39,300 bases of DNA from Faeciplasma sp900553675 (GTDB lineage Bacteria > Bacillota > Clostridia > Oscillospirales > Ruminococcaceae). The notes under the pieces are model-generated. The model was not told the origin of the DNA, made no database searches, and worked only from the letters and a program-made list of their open reading frames with translations. The stretch lies in the NCBI GenBank assembly GCA_958428235.1, contig CAUAFG010000024.1, forward strand, positions 1 through 39,300. The letters run 5' to 3'. Shown in pieces: positions 31,597 to 39,300 of this stretch. The translations under genes and the position numbers were made by a program. Every line of letters starts with the position of its first letter. Position 1 is the stretch's first letter.

Positions 31597-31858
31597 ATTT
31601 TTAATAAGAGCGTATCGCAAATATATATCACCACTGAAAAAGCCCTGCTGCCGGTATTATCCTACCTGCTCGGAATACGCTCTTGAAGCCGTTAGAAAGC
31701 ATGGCGCACTGAAAGGCTTAATACTCGCCGCGTGGAGACTTCTTCGCTGTAATCCCTACAGCCGCGGCGGAGTTGATTATGTGCCGGAAAAATTTCATCT
31801 TTATACCTTAAAATCCGAAAAGAATAAAAAAGAAAGAGATAACTCTGAAAGGAATTAA
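31580..31858 (+). CDS. yidD: Membrane protein insertion efficiency factor YidD
   Basis: A 92-residue protein. It has the YidD core IRAYRKYISPLKKPCCRYYP then TCSEYALEAVRKHGALKGL and RLLRCNPYSRGGVDYVP, with the three conserved cysteines. It lies on the inner face of the membrane and assists YidC. The start is TTG 31580 after CAGGAAAG, inside the end of rnpA. It ends five bases before yidC. Confidence 0.95.
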   Translation: MKRIAEFLIRAYRKYISPLKKPCCRYYPTCSEYALEAVRKHGALKGLILAAWRLLRCNPYSRGGVDYVPEKFHLYTLKSEKNKKERDNSERN

Positions 31859-31863
31859 ATATT

Positions 31864-33240
31864 ATGTGGGGAATAATTGCGTGGCCGTTCGGTAAGGTTT
31901 TGTGGCTTTGCTATGAACTTGTGCATAACTATGGATGGGCACTTTTGCTGTTTACCGTCATCATAAAGCTGATAATGCTTCCGTCTTCAATGAAGCAGCA
32001 GCTTTCAACCGCAAGGATGGCAAAGCTTAACCCAAAGCTTGAGCAGCTGAAAAAGAAGTACGGCGACAATCGCGAAAAGCTAAACGAAGCCACCATGGAG
32101 CTTTACAATCAGGAAAACATAAATCCCATGGGAAGCTGCCTGCCGATGGTTATAACCTTTGTTCTGCTGTTTGCGGTAATTGAGGTTGTGTATGCTCCGC
32201 TTTCCTACATAGGAAACGTTTCAAAGGACAAGCTTACAGCCGCCCAGAACACCGTTTACGATATCTACACCGTCAGCTCTGCAATAAAGAATTACAGTCC
32301 GGTTGAAGTAGGCGATGGCAGCGCGGTGGTTGTTTCCTCGGCAGATGAAAGTGCCGAAAAGATTACCGTAAACTCGCTGACAGCTCAGGGCAGAGATGTT
32401 TACGATGTCCTGCTTGAAATCAAGGCTCAGGAAAAATCACCTCTTGCCAAGTATGAGGACGATAAGCTTAAAGAGCTTTCCGAGATACTCATAGCTCACC
32501 CGAAAATGGACGAGTACTTTACCGATACCACAAAGGTTTCGCAAAGATTCGTAGCCGGCGGCGCAAGCACCAGAACTCAGCTTTTGGTAATATCGGTCGC
32601 CAAGGATTACCCCGATATCTTCGACCCTGAGGTAACAAAGCTCTGCAACGAGCTTGATTATACCTTCTTAGGAATCTATCTGGGCGACTATCCGAGCTGG
32701 AAATCTATACTTGTATTGATTCCTATATTATCGCTTGTATCTCAGCTTGCCGTAACCGTGCTTTCGCAGTACTACACCAAAAAGAACAACGGCGGCGCGG
32801 CGAACATGAACAAGTCGATGAATATCATGCTTTACGGTATGCCGCTGTTCTCATTCTGGATAGCGTTCAGCTTCCCGGCAGGTATCGGTATCTACTGGAT
32901 ATTCTCAAGCGTTCTGGCACTTGTTCAGATGGTTCTTCTGAACCTTTACTACACCCCCGCAAGAGTTGACAAGATTCTTGCAAAGCAGAATAAAAAGGCA
33001 AGAAAGAAGCCCTCACTTTATCAGATGGCATTAGAGCAGCAAAAGGCTCAGCTTGCAGGTCAGAAATCGGCAGGAGATACCTATTCAGAGGAAGCCGAGA
33101 CCGAGGAAGTAAAGCTCAGCCGCGCTCAGAAAAAGGAAGCCGAAAGAAACGCATTAAACGAAGCAAGAAGACGTTATGCCGAAAAATACGGCGACAATGA
33201 GCCGATAAATAAACCCGACGATGAGGATGGCAAAAAGTAA
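31864..33240 (+). CDS. yidC: Membrane protein insertase YidC
   Basis: A 458-residue protein that inserts proteins into the cytoplasmic membrane. The N-terminal core has LLLFTVIIKLIMLPSSMKQQ, with a positive residue (Lys) where the groove Arg/Lys is found, then PKLEQLKKKYGDNREKLNEA and NPMGSCLPM. The later helices include GMPLFSFWIAFSFPAGIGIY. Between these parts lies an extra stretch of about 130 residues (about 120-270), and the end is a long charged tail of about 75 residues that may contact ribosomes. There is no lipobox, unlike Bacillus SpoIIIJ. TGAAAGGAATTAAAT lies before the ATG. Confidence 0.93.
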   Translation: MWGIIAWPFGKVLWLCYELVHNYGWALLLFTVIIKLIMLPSSMKQQLSTARMAKLNPKLEQLKKKYGDNREKLNEATMELYNQENINPMGSCLPMVITFVLLFAVIEVVYAPLSYIGNVSKDKLTAAQNTVYDIYTVSSAIKNYSPVEVGDGSAVVVSSADESAEKITVNSLTAQGRDVYDVLLEIKAQEKSPLAKYEDDKLKELSEILIAHPKMDEYFTDTTKVSQRFVAGGASTRTQLLVISVAKDYPDIFDPEVTKLCNELDYTFLGIYLGDYPSWKSILVLIPILSLVSQLAVTVLSQYYTKKNNGGAANMNKSMNIMLYGMPLFSFWIAFSFPAGIGIYWIFSSVLALVQMVLLNLYYTPARVDKILAKQNKKARKKPSLYQMALEQQKAQLAGQKSAGDTYSEEAETEEVKLSRAQKKEAERNALNEARRRYAEKYGDNEPINKPDDEDGKK

Positions 33241-33319
33241 AATAAGGTAAAACAGCGGGAGGCTGCACCCACTACAAAAACCTTAAGCAGCTCCTGTTTG
33301 ATAAAAAGGAGAGAAGAAA

Positions 33320-34129
33320 ATGAAAGAACAATTTACTGCGAAAACGGTAGCGGAAGCCAAGGAGAGAGCTGTCGAGGCTTTCGGCGTACCGGAGGAAAGA
33401 ATCAGCTTTACGGTTCTGGAGGAGCCTAAAAAGGGTCTCTTCGGAATGAAGGGCGAGGCTAAGGTTGAAGCCGAGTATGAAAAGACAAAGGCTGAGGTCG
33501 CGGCGGATTATGTTTCAAACGTAATGGTCGCTATGGGCTTTAACAAGCCGGAAATCACCGTCAGCGATATCGAGGGCGGCTCTTGCTTAGACCTTGCAGG
33601 AGAGGGCGTAGACGGCATTATAGGCAGACGCGGAGAGACTATAGATGCTTTGCAGTATCTGGCTTCGCTTGCCTGCAACAAGCACGATAAGGACTACTAC
33701 AGAATCTCGCTCGACTGCGACGGCTTTAGGGCAAGAAGAAAGGTTCAGCTTGAAGAGCTCGCCAGAAAGATGGCAGCCAAGGCAAAGCGCACCGACAGAA
33801 CCGTGGCATTAGAACCCATGAATCCATATGAAAGAAGAATCATCCACGCGGCAGTTGCCGAAGTTGAGGGCTGCACCTCGCGCTCGGTCGGTGAGGATCC
33901 TTACAGAAAGGTGCTTATTTCCTCCACCGAAAAGAGACCATATTCGTCAAGATCAAATTCCGACAGAGGAGACCGCAGACAGGGCGACAGACGCGGCAGG
34001 GGCGACAGAAAGCGCCGCGACTTTAAGGCAAGAAGTCTTGATATATCCTCATCTTTTGAAAAGGATTACAAAAAGCCCAAGCCTGATGACGAGCTTGGCT
34101 CGGGTCTTTATTCCAAGATTGAATTTTAA
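33320..34129 (+). CDS. jag: RNA-binding protein Jag/KhpB
   Basis: A 269-residue protein. The Jag-N domain starts EQFTAKTVAEAKERAVEAFG and includes KKGLFGMKGEAKVE. The KH domain carries GVDGIIGRRGETIDALQYL at about residues 93-111. The R3H domain has ALEPMNPYERRIIHAAV near residue 170. A basic, Arg/Asp/Gly-rich tail of about 55 residues follows. KhpB-type proteins bind many RNAs and affect cell elongation. It follows yidC as usual, behind AAAAAGGAGAG. Confidence 0.95.
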   Translation: MKEQFTAKTVAEAKERAVEAFGVPEERISFTVLEEPKKGLFGMKGEAKVEAEYEKTKAEVAADYVSNVMVAMGFNKPEITVSDIEGGSCLDLAGEGVDGIIGRRGETIDALQYLASLACNKHDKDYYRISLDCDGFRARRKVQLEELARKMAAKAKRTDRTVALEPMNPYERRIIHAAVAEVEGCTSRSVGEDPYRKVLISSTEKRPYSSRSNSDRGDRRQGDRRGRGDRKRRDFKARSLDISSSFEKDYKKPKPDDELGSGLYSKIEF

Positions 34130-34138
34130 GAAAAAGCG

Positions 34139-34170
34139 GCGGTTTCCCTTAATGGAGACCGCTCTTTTTA
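34139..34170 (+). terminator. Possible attenuator between jag and mnmE
   Basis: GCGGTTTCC pairs with GGAGACCGC (one G-T pair), then TCTTTTT. The mnmE ribosome site AAGGAG starts right after, so read-through must be frequent. Confidence 0.55.
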
Positions 34171-34180
34171 AGGAGATTTT

Positions 34181-35536
34181 ATGTCAACAATTGCAGCTAT
34201 TTCTACCCCTTTAGAAGTCGGGGGACTGGCAGTTATAAGAATGACCGGCGAAAAATCCTTTGAGATCGCCGACAGCATTTTTGCGCCGTTTGACAAAATC
34301 CCGCCATCAAAAATGTCGGGGCATACCTGCTCCTACGGCAAAATTGTCCGCGAGGGAGAAACACTTGACGATGTTGTTTTAACCGTCTTCCGTGCCCCTA
34401 AGAGCTATACCGGACTTGACACCGTGGAGATTTCCTGCCACGGCGGGGTGTATCTTGCCAAGCAGATTTTAAGACTTCTGCTGGAAAAAGGAGCGACCCC
34501 TGCGGGACCCGGTGAGTTCACCAAGCTTGCGTTTTTAAACGGAAAAATAGGTCTTACTCAGGCAGAATCTGTTATGGATATTATCTCCGCCGAGGGGGAC
34601 GCCACCCTTAAAAGCGCGCGGCTTATGAGAGAGGGAAGACTGTATCAAAGGATAAAATCGGTGTCGGATAAGCTTGTTTCTGCGCTCGGCTCGCTCGCCG
34701 CGTGGTGTGACTATCCCGACGAGGATGTTCCCGAAACCGACTTCGGAAGCATTGAAAAGGTGATAGACGATTCGCAGAGAGTAATTAGCCAGATTTTAAA
34801 CGACTACGATACCGGCAGAATTCTGCGCGCGGGCATAGACACTGCAATTGTGGGCAAACCGAACGTGGGAAAGTCCACCCTTATGAACGCCCTTCTGGGC
34901 TACGAGCGGAGCATCGTGACCGACACTATGGGTACCACCCGCGACGTTGTTGAGGAGACGGTAAGGCTCGGCGACATCAGACTCAGACTGTCCGACACCG
35001 CCGGAATCCGCGATACCTGCGACAAGGTTGAGTCGATAGGCGTGGCGCGCGCGAAACGAAAGCTCGACGAAGCCGAGCTGATAATAGCGGTCATAGACGG
35101 CTCACGCGAGCTTGACGGCTGCGACCTTGAAATACTCAAATCTCTCGAAAACCGTCGGCATATTGTTGTTATAAACAAGTCGGATCTCCCACAAAAAGTT
35201 GACTTAAAGTATATTAGTGATGATAATATACTATTTGTATCAGCAAATACCGGCGAAGGCATAGAAAAAATCACAGAAAAAATAAACGATCTGTTCAAGC
35301 TTGGGGGACACTCCGACGGCGGAGCGATATTCGCCAACGAACGCCAGCGCAGCTTGTGCGAGCGCGCAAGCGAGTATCTCGACAGAGCAAAGGATGCAAT
35401 CGCGGCGGGAATCACCCTCGACGGCGTTACTATTTATATAGAGGAGGCTGCCAACAGCCTTTTGACCTTGACCGGCGATAAGGCAACCGAGGCTGTTGTC
35501 AACGACGTATTTTCAAGATTCTGTGTCGGAAAATAG
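34181..35536 (+). CDS. mnmE: tRNA modification GTPase MnmE
   Basis: A 451-residue protein. With MnmG it places the carboxymethylaminomethyl group on U34 of certain tRNAs. The N-terminal folate-binding domain includes STPLEVGGLAVIRMTG and AGPGEFTKLAFLNGKIGLTQ. The G domain (about 210-370) has GKPNVGKSTLMNAL, DTAGIRD and NKSD. The C-terminus FCVGK supplies the catalytic cysteine of the C(I/L/V)GK motif. Its AAGGAG site lies directly before the ATG. mnmG follows after 114 AT-rich bases. Confidence 0.97.
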   Translation: MSTIAAISTPLEVGGLAVIRMTGEKSFEIADSIFAPFDKIPPSKMSGHTCSYGKIVREGETLDDVVLTVFRAPKSYTGLDTVEISCHGGVYLAKQILRLLLEKGATPAGPGEFTKLAFLNGKIGLTQAESVMDIISAEGDATLKSARLMREGRLYQRIKSVSDKLVSALGSLAAWCDYPDEDVPETDFGSIEKVIDDSQRVISQILNDYDTGRILRAGIDTAIVGKPNVGKSTLMNALLGYERSIVTDTMGTTRDVVEETVRLGDIRLRLSDTAGIRDTCDKVESIGVARAKRKLDEAELIIAVIDGSRELDGCDLEILKSLENRRHIVVINKSDLPQKVDLKYISDDNILFVSANTGEGIEKITEKINDLFKLGGHSDGGAIFANERQRSLCERASEYLDRAKDAIAAGITLDGVTIYIEEAANSLLTLTGDKATEAVVNDVFSRFCVGK

Positions 35537-35650
35537 GACGCTATCAGTATATTTTATGATATATATTACATTTTGTATATAGATATATAATTACTATTTG
35601 CTATATTATATAATAATATTACTTATTGTTAATCAGTAAGGAGCGTGTTT

Positions 35651-37531
35651 ATGGAGTATTTGGGCAACTATGACGTTGTTGTTATCGGCGCGGGACACGC
35701 CGGCGTTGAAGCTGCGCTTGCGGCGGCAAGATTGGGTGTAAAGGCAGCTATCTTTACAATCACTTTGGATGCAATTGCCAATATGCCCTGCAATCCTTCC
35801 ATCGGAGGAACGGCAAAGGGACACCTTGTCCGCGAGATCGACGCACTTGGCGGCGAGATGGGCAAGGCGGCGGACGCTACTTTCTTGCAGTCGAGAGTGT
35901 TAAATCTTGGCAAGGGTCCGGCGGTGCACAGCCTTCGCGTTCAGTCGGACAGGGTGAAGTATCACACCTACATGAAGAAAGTTTTAGAGGGCGAACCTAA
36001 CCTCGACATCAAGCAGGCGGAGGTAGTCAAAATTTTAACTGACGATTCTGGAGCCGTCTGCGGAGTCCGGACGAAATTAGGAACCTGCTACTCCTGCCGC
36101 GCGGTAATCATCTCCACCGGAACATACCTTTCGGGAGTGATACACGTTGGCGAGGTTTCATACGAATCGGGTCCCGACGCTACGCTTCCCGCCAAGGGAC
36201 TTTCGGATTCCCTGCGCGAGCTGGGCATAACCATCCGCCGGTTTAAGACCGGAACGCCTGCAAGAGTCCACAAAAGGAGCATAGATTTTTCACAGTTAGA
36301 GCGGCAAGACGGCGACGAAAAAATCCTGCCCTTCTCCTATGAGACTAAAGGCAAGCTGGAAAATAAGGTATCATGTTACATCAGCTACACCAACGCCGAA
36401 ACCCATAAAATCATCCTTGAAAACCTCGACCGTTCGCCGCTATACTCCGGAAGAATCGAGGGCGTGGGTCCGAGATACTGTCCTTCAATCGAGGACAAGG
36501 TGGTAAGGTTTTCAGACAAGCCCCGCCACCAGCTTTTCATCGAGCCGATGGGTCTTGACACCGACGAGTACTATTTGCAGGGAATGTCGAGCTCGCTGCC
36601 CGAAGACGTGCAGCTGAAATTTCTTCGCACGATAAAGGGTCTTGAACATGTTGAAATTATGCGCAATGCCTACGCCATTGAATACGACTGCTGCGACTCG
36701 TTGGAGCTGAAACCCACCCTCGAATTTAAAAAAGTTTCGGGACTTTACGGCGCTGGGCAGTTTAACGGAACCTCAGGTTACGAAGAAGCCGCCGCGCAGG
36801 GTCTTATCGCCGGAATCAACGCCGCACTGAAAATTCTGGGCAGGGAGGAGATAGTTTTAGACCGCGCCTCTTCCTACATAGGAACGCTGATCGACGACCT
36901 TGTCACTAAGGGAGTTATGGACCCCTACCGCATGATGACATCACGGAGCGAATACCGTCTGCTTTTGAGGGAGGATAACGCCGACGAGCGTCTGACCCCG
37001 ATTGGCTACAAGGTGGGGCTGATTTCTGAGGAGAGATATCAGTGTCTTCTGAAAAAAGAATCGGAGATAGAAGCCGAGGTAAGGCGGCTGGAGCAAACCC
37101 ATGTGGGACCATCTCAGACTCTCAATGACTATCTTGAATTCTGCGGGACAGAAGGCATCACAAACGGCATGACCCTGGCAAAGCTTTTAAAGCGTCCACA
37201 GGTCAGCTATGAGGGACTTGGCTGTATCGATTCCGCCCGCCCGCCGCTTGATTCGCAGGTTACCGAGCAGGTGGAGCTTAGAATAAAGTATGAGGGCTAT
37301 ATAAAGCTGCAATTAGAGCAGGTCGAAGCAATGAGAAAGCTTGAATCAAAGCTGATTCCGGATGATATCGACTATTCGGCGATAAAGGGTCTGCGACTTG
37401 AGGCTGCCGAAAAGCTTTCAAAAATCCGCCCCGCGAATATCGGTCAGGCTTCGAGGATATCAGGCGTCAACCCTGCGGACGTCTCCGTTCTGCTCATATG
37501 GCTTGATTTGAAGAGGAGGGAAGAGAGTTGA
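35651..37531 (+). CDS. mnmG: tRNA uridine-5-carboxymethylaminomethyl modification enzyme MnmG
   Basis: A 626-residue FAD-dependent partner of MnmE. The FAD site is DVVVIGAGHAGVEAALAAAR near the start. Family signatures include MPCNPSIGGTAKGHLVREID, LRVQSDR, TGTPARVHKRSIDFS and SRSEYRLLLREDNAD. The C-terminal helical domain ends at SRISGVNPADVSVLLIWL, which contacts MnmE. ATG 35651 follows AAGGAGCGTGTTT. The GTG at 35645 lies too close to the ribosome site. It overlaps rsmG by four bases. Confidence 0.97.
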   Translation: MEYLGNYDVVVIGAGHAGVEAALAAARLGVKAAIFTITLDAIANMPCNPSIGGTAKGHLVREIDALGGEMGKAADATFLQSRVLNLGKGPAVHSLRVQSDRVKYHTYMKKVLEGEPNLDIKQAEVVKILTDDSGAVCGVRTKLGTCYSCRAVIISTGTYLSGVIHVGEVSYESGPDATLPAKGLSDSLRELGITIRRFKTGTPARVHKRSIDFSQLERQDGDEKILPFSYETKGKLENKVSCYISYTNAETHKIILENLDRSPLYSGRIEGVGPRYCPSIEDKVVRFSDKPRHQLFIEPMGLDTDEYYLQGMSSSLPEDVQLKFLRTIKGLEHVEIMRNAYAIEYDCCDSLELKPTLEFKKVSGLYGAGQFNGTSGYEEAAAQGLIAGINAALKILGREEIVLDRASSYIGTLIDDLVTKGVMDPYRMMTSRSEYRLLLREDNADERLTPIGYKVGLISEERYQCLLKKESEIEAEVRRLEQTHVGPSQTLNDYLEFCGTEGITNGMTLAKLLKRPQVSYEGLGCIDSARPPLDSQVTEQVELRIKYEGYIKLQLEQVEAMRKLESKLIPDDIDYSAIKGLRLEAAEKLSKIRPANIGQASRISGVNPADVSVLLIWLDLKRREES

Positions 37532-38244
37532 GCGATGCTATAGACAAAACAAGGCTGTTAAGACTGTTTTCATCTCAGAACATTCATATTTCGGAAGCTC
37601 AGGCGGAGCAGTTTGAAAATTACGCCGGACTTTTGGTTGAATGGAACCAAAAAATCAACCTCACCGCCATAACCGAGCCTCAGGAAATTGAGGAAAAGCA
37701 TTTTCTTGATTCCTGCCTTCCTTTTGCGGATATCGATATTCCCGAGTTCGCATCTGTCGTGGATGTCGGCACCGGCGCGGGCTTTCCGGGAATCCCGTTA
37801 AAAATTATCCGTCCTGACATCGGGCTTACTCTTGTAGACAGCCTTCAAAAGCGGATTACCTTTTTGGAGACTGTTTGCGCGCAGCTTGGAGTTATGGCAA
37901 AGACCATCCACGGCAGAGCAGAGGAGCTTGGCAGATCTGACATGCGCGAGAGCTTTGACATTGCAACGGCGCGCGCTGTCGCAAGGTTGAGTGTTTTGTG
38001 CGAATACTGCCTTCCGTTTGTCAAAGTCGGGGGAGTGTTTGTAGCTTTGAAGGGCAGAGACTGCGCCGAGGAAATCCGTCTTGCCTACACGGCAATAAAG
38101 ACTATGGGCGGGGAGATATTGAAAACAGTAGAGTACAGTCTGCCTTCGGGCGACGGCAGAACGGCAGTCATCATAAAAAAGGTAAAGCCCACGCCGCCTG
38201 CGTATCCGAGAACCAAGGCGAAAATGGAGAAAAAACCGCTTTAG
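37528..38244 (+). CDS. rsmG: 16S rRNA (guanine527-N7)-methyltransferase RsmG
   Basis: A 238-residue SAM-dependent enzyme that methylates G527 in the 530 loop of 16S rRNA. Its loss gives low-level streptomycin resistance in other bacteria. The SAM site is VVDVGTGAGFPGIPLKIIRP, followed by LVDSLQKRITFLETV and ATARAVARLSVL. The start is TTG 37528 behind GGAGGGAAGAG and overlaps the mnmG stop. It has an extra basic tail (PAYPRTKAKMEKK). Confidence 0.96.
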   Translation: MSDAIDKTRLLRLFSSQNIHISEAQAEQFENYAGLLVEWNQKINLTAITEPQEIEEKHFLDSCLPFADIDIPEFASVVDVGTGAGFPGIPLKIIRPDIGLTLVDSLQKRITFLETVCAQLGVMAKTIHGRAEELGRSDMRESFDIATARAVARLSVLCEYCLPFVKVGGVFVALKGRDCAEEIRLAYTAIKTMGGEILKTVEYSLPSGDGRTAVIIKKVKPTPPAYPRTKAKMEKKPL

Positions 38245-38286
38245 TTTTCGCCCGTTTTCGACCGTATACCTTATAATAATATATAG

Positions 38287-38319
38287 AAAACCGCTCGTTT
38301 TGGGCGGTTTTTGTTTTTT
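38287..38319 (+). terminator. Terminator of the rpmH-rsmG gene string
   Basis: AAAACCGCTC pairs with GGGCGGTTTT (one G-T pair) and is followed by TGTTTTTT. Confidence 0.85.
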
Positions 38320-38483
38320 GCGGGATGATTATGGGGAGGATTGCGATATTTTTATCTGGAAATATATGTAATGGTGTGATATTATATATACATTATTATA
38401 TGTGTGTGTATCGGATTGTTGGGAATGAGTTTTATGGACTATTATTTTGTTGTTGGTCTTGAAGTTTGCTGTTAGTTTTTACT
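38320..38483. other. AT-rich spacer between rsmG and repeat copy 5
   Basis: It contains alternating AT/TG-rich runs (TATATATACATTATTATATG and TGTGTGTAT). No gene, known RNA or clear promoter is seen. Confidence 0.4.
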
Positions 38484-38690
38484 GCGTGCAGTCATGGACG
38501 CACTGGCGTGCGCCCATCGGGAGACCCCCGACGAGGGTCTCCCACGGCAAAACAGTCCACCGGACTGTTTTGCCTCCCATCCTGCGTTTCGCTTACGTAA
38601 GGAATTTCGCGCTCTGCGGAGCGCGACGAGGGACTCTGCCCCTCGACCCCGCAGCCTTGAAAGGCTGGCGAACTTTTTAATTCTTTTTCT
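38484..38690 (-). repeat. Dispersed multi-hairpin palindromic repeat, copy 5
   Basis: Same orientation as copy 3. It begins GTGCAGTCATGGACGCAC, has GGGAGACCC/GGGTCTCCC, AAAACAGTCC/GGACTGTTTT and GCGCTC/GAGCGC, and ends CAGCCTTGAAAGGCTG and CTTTTTAATTC. It lies between rsmG and the noc-like gene. Confidence 0.9.
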
Positions 38691-38730
38691 TTTCCCGACA
38701 ACGATATAGCTTACAGAAAGGACGTTCAAT

Positions 38731-39300
38731 ATGCCAAAGCTTTACACTCCTAAATTTCTATCTCCGAAAAAGGACAAGCCCTCCCGCAGAGTAATCGACA
38801 TCCCTTGCGAGGAGATTGCTCCAAATCCATATCAGCCCAGAAAAAACTTCGACCAGGGCGAGCTTTTAACCCTTGCGTCGAGCATAAAATCCGACGGCGT
38901 TTTACAGCCTCTTTTGGTCAGGGAAAGCGGCGTAAAATACGAGCTGATAGCAGGGGAGAGGCGGCTGCGCGCGGCTATGCTTGCGGGTTTGGAGACTGTT
39001 CCGTGCATAGTTGTCGAAGCCACCGACCGTAACTCTGCTCTGATGTCGCTTGTGGAGAACATTCAGCGTTCCGATCTCGGCTTTTTTGAGGAGGCTGACG
39101 CGATATCACGCCTTATTGACCTTTACGGCATGACTCAGGAAGACGCTGCCGTCAGGCTGGGCTATGCGCAGTCCACTCTTGCAAACAAGCTCCGTCTTTT
39201 AAAGCTATCCGCTCGCGAAAGAAGCATAATCGGTGAGCACAACTTAAGCGAGCGTCACGCCCGCGCGCTTTTAAAGCTGGATTCCCCCGAAAAGAGGGAA
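38731..39300 (+). CDS. noc: ParB-family nucleoid occlusion protein (Noc type), 3' end outside the window
   Basis: The first 190 residues of a ParB/Noc CTP-dependent clamp. The N-terminal domain shows IAPNPYQPRKNF, LASSIKSDGVLQPLLVR and the CTP motif YELIAGERRLRAAMLAG, followed by VENIQRSDLGFFEEADA. The DNA-binding HTH reads TQEDAAVRLGYAQSTLANKL and later SERHARALL. The QSTxANK and ERHARAL words are those of Noc, whereas Spo0J/ParB has a different residue set there. The position after rsmG is also that of noc. There is no obvious amphipathic membrane helix at the start. GAAAGGA lies before the ATG. Confidence 0.88.
   Translation, partial: MPKLYTPKFLSPKKDKPSRRVIDIPCEEIAPNPYQPRKNFDQGELLTLASSIKSDGVLQPLLVRESGVKYELIAGERRLRAAMLAGLETVPCIVVEATDRNSALMSLVENIQRSDLGFFEEADAISRLIDLYGMTQEDAAVRLGYAQSTLANKLRLLKLSARERSIIGEHNLSERHARALLKLDSPEKRE

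Noticed and set aside
1..39300. CRISPR array, prophage or complete insertion sequence
   Set aside because: No regularly spaced direct repeats, cas genes, phage structural genes, integrase or transposase were seen.
38731..39300. parS or Noc-binding (NBS) sites near the noc-like gene
   Set aside because: No TGTTTCACGTGAAACA- or ATTTCCCGGGAAAT-like sequence was noticed by eye in the window.

Overview
The window is a chromosomal replication-origin neighbourhood of a Firmicutes (class Clostridia) bacterium. The gene order noc-rsmG-mnmG-mnmE-jag-yidC-yidD-rnpA-rpmH | dnaA-dnaN-S4 protein-recF-remB-gyrB-gyrA is the classic Gram-positive oriC block. Strong AGGAGG-type ribosome sites, frequent TTG starts, an L10 leader, a Zn-type L33 and the dispersed GC-rich palindromic repeats suggest the Oscillospiraceae/Ruminococcaceae, but genus and species cannot be fixed from the sequence alone.

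Left part (1-5.3 kb): an accessory patch. It holds a truncated XRE regulator, a possible small RNA, a tandem-GNAT acetyltransferase behind a leader peptide and attenuator, a tRNA-Pro(CGG), a zinc-ribbon membrane protein, an MmcQ/YjbR-DUF3795 fusion, another GNAT with AT-rich composition and two decayed GNAT genes.

5.3-9.3 kb: the operon rpmG-secE-nusG-rplK-rplA-rplJ-rplL, with its own promoter, two probable L1-binding leaders, an L10 leader with attenuator and a final terminator. rpoB/rpoC do not follow, and the operon points toward oriC, so it is transcribed head-on to the fork.

9.3-20.4 kb: mixed genes. These are a small DxDxDG protein, a CmpB-type membrane protein, DegV, a TetR regulator with an operator-like palindrome over its promoter, an orphan lipoprotein solute-binding protein, a heterodimeric ABC exporter with one degenerate ATP site, and a GtrA/nucleotidyltransferase pair.

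20.4-30.4 kb (minus strand): gyrA, a YcxB-like gene, gyrB, remB, recF, an S4-domain gene, dnaN and dnaA. The dnaN-dnaA interval is the likely oriC. It has an AT-rich stretch, TAG triplets, a GC cluster and an array of GTTGAAA motifs that resemble altered DnaA boxes. 31.0-39.3 kb (plus strand): rpmH, rnpA, yidD, yidC, jag, mnmE, mnmG, rsmG and a noc-like gene cut by the window edge. The strand switch at 29-31 kb fits bidirectional replication from this origin.

Five copies of a multi-hairpin palindromic repeat of about 200-250 bp (9.3, 18.2, 20.1, 25.6 and 38.5 kb) fill most of the larger intergenic gaps. A second repeat type made of polypurine/polypyrimidine arms and small GC hairpins lies near 1.7 kb and 30.7 kb.
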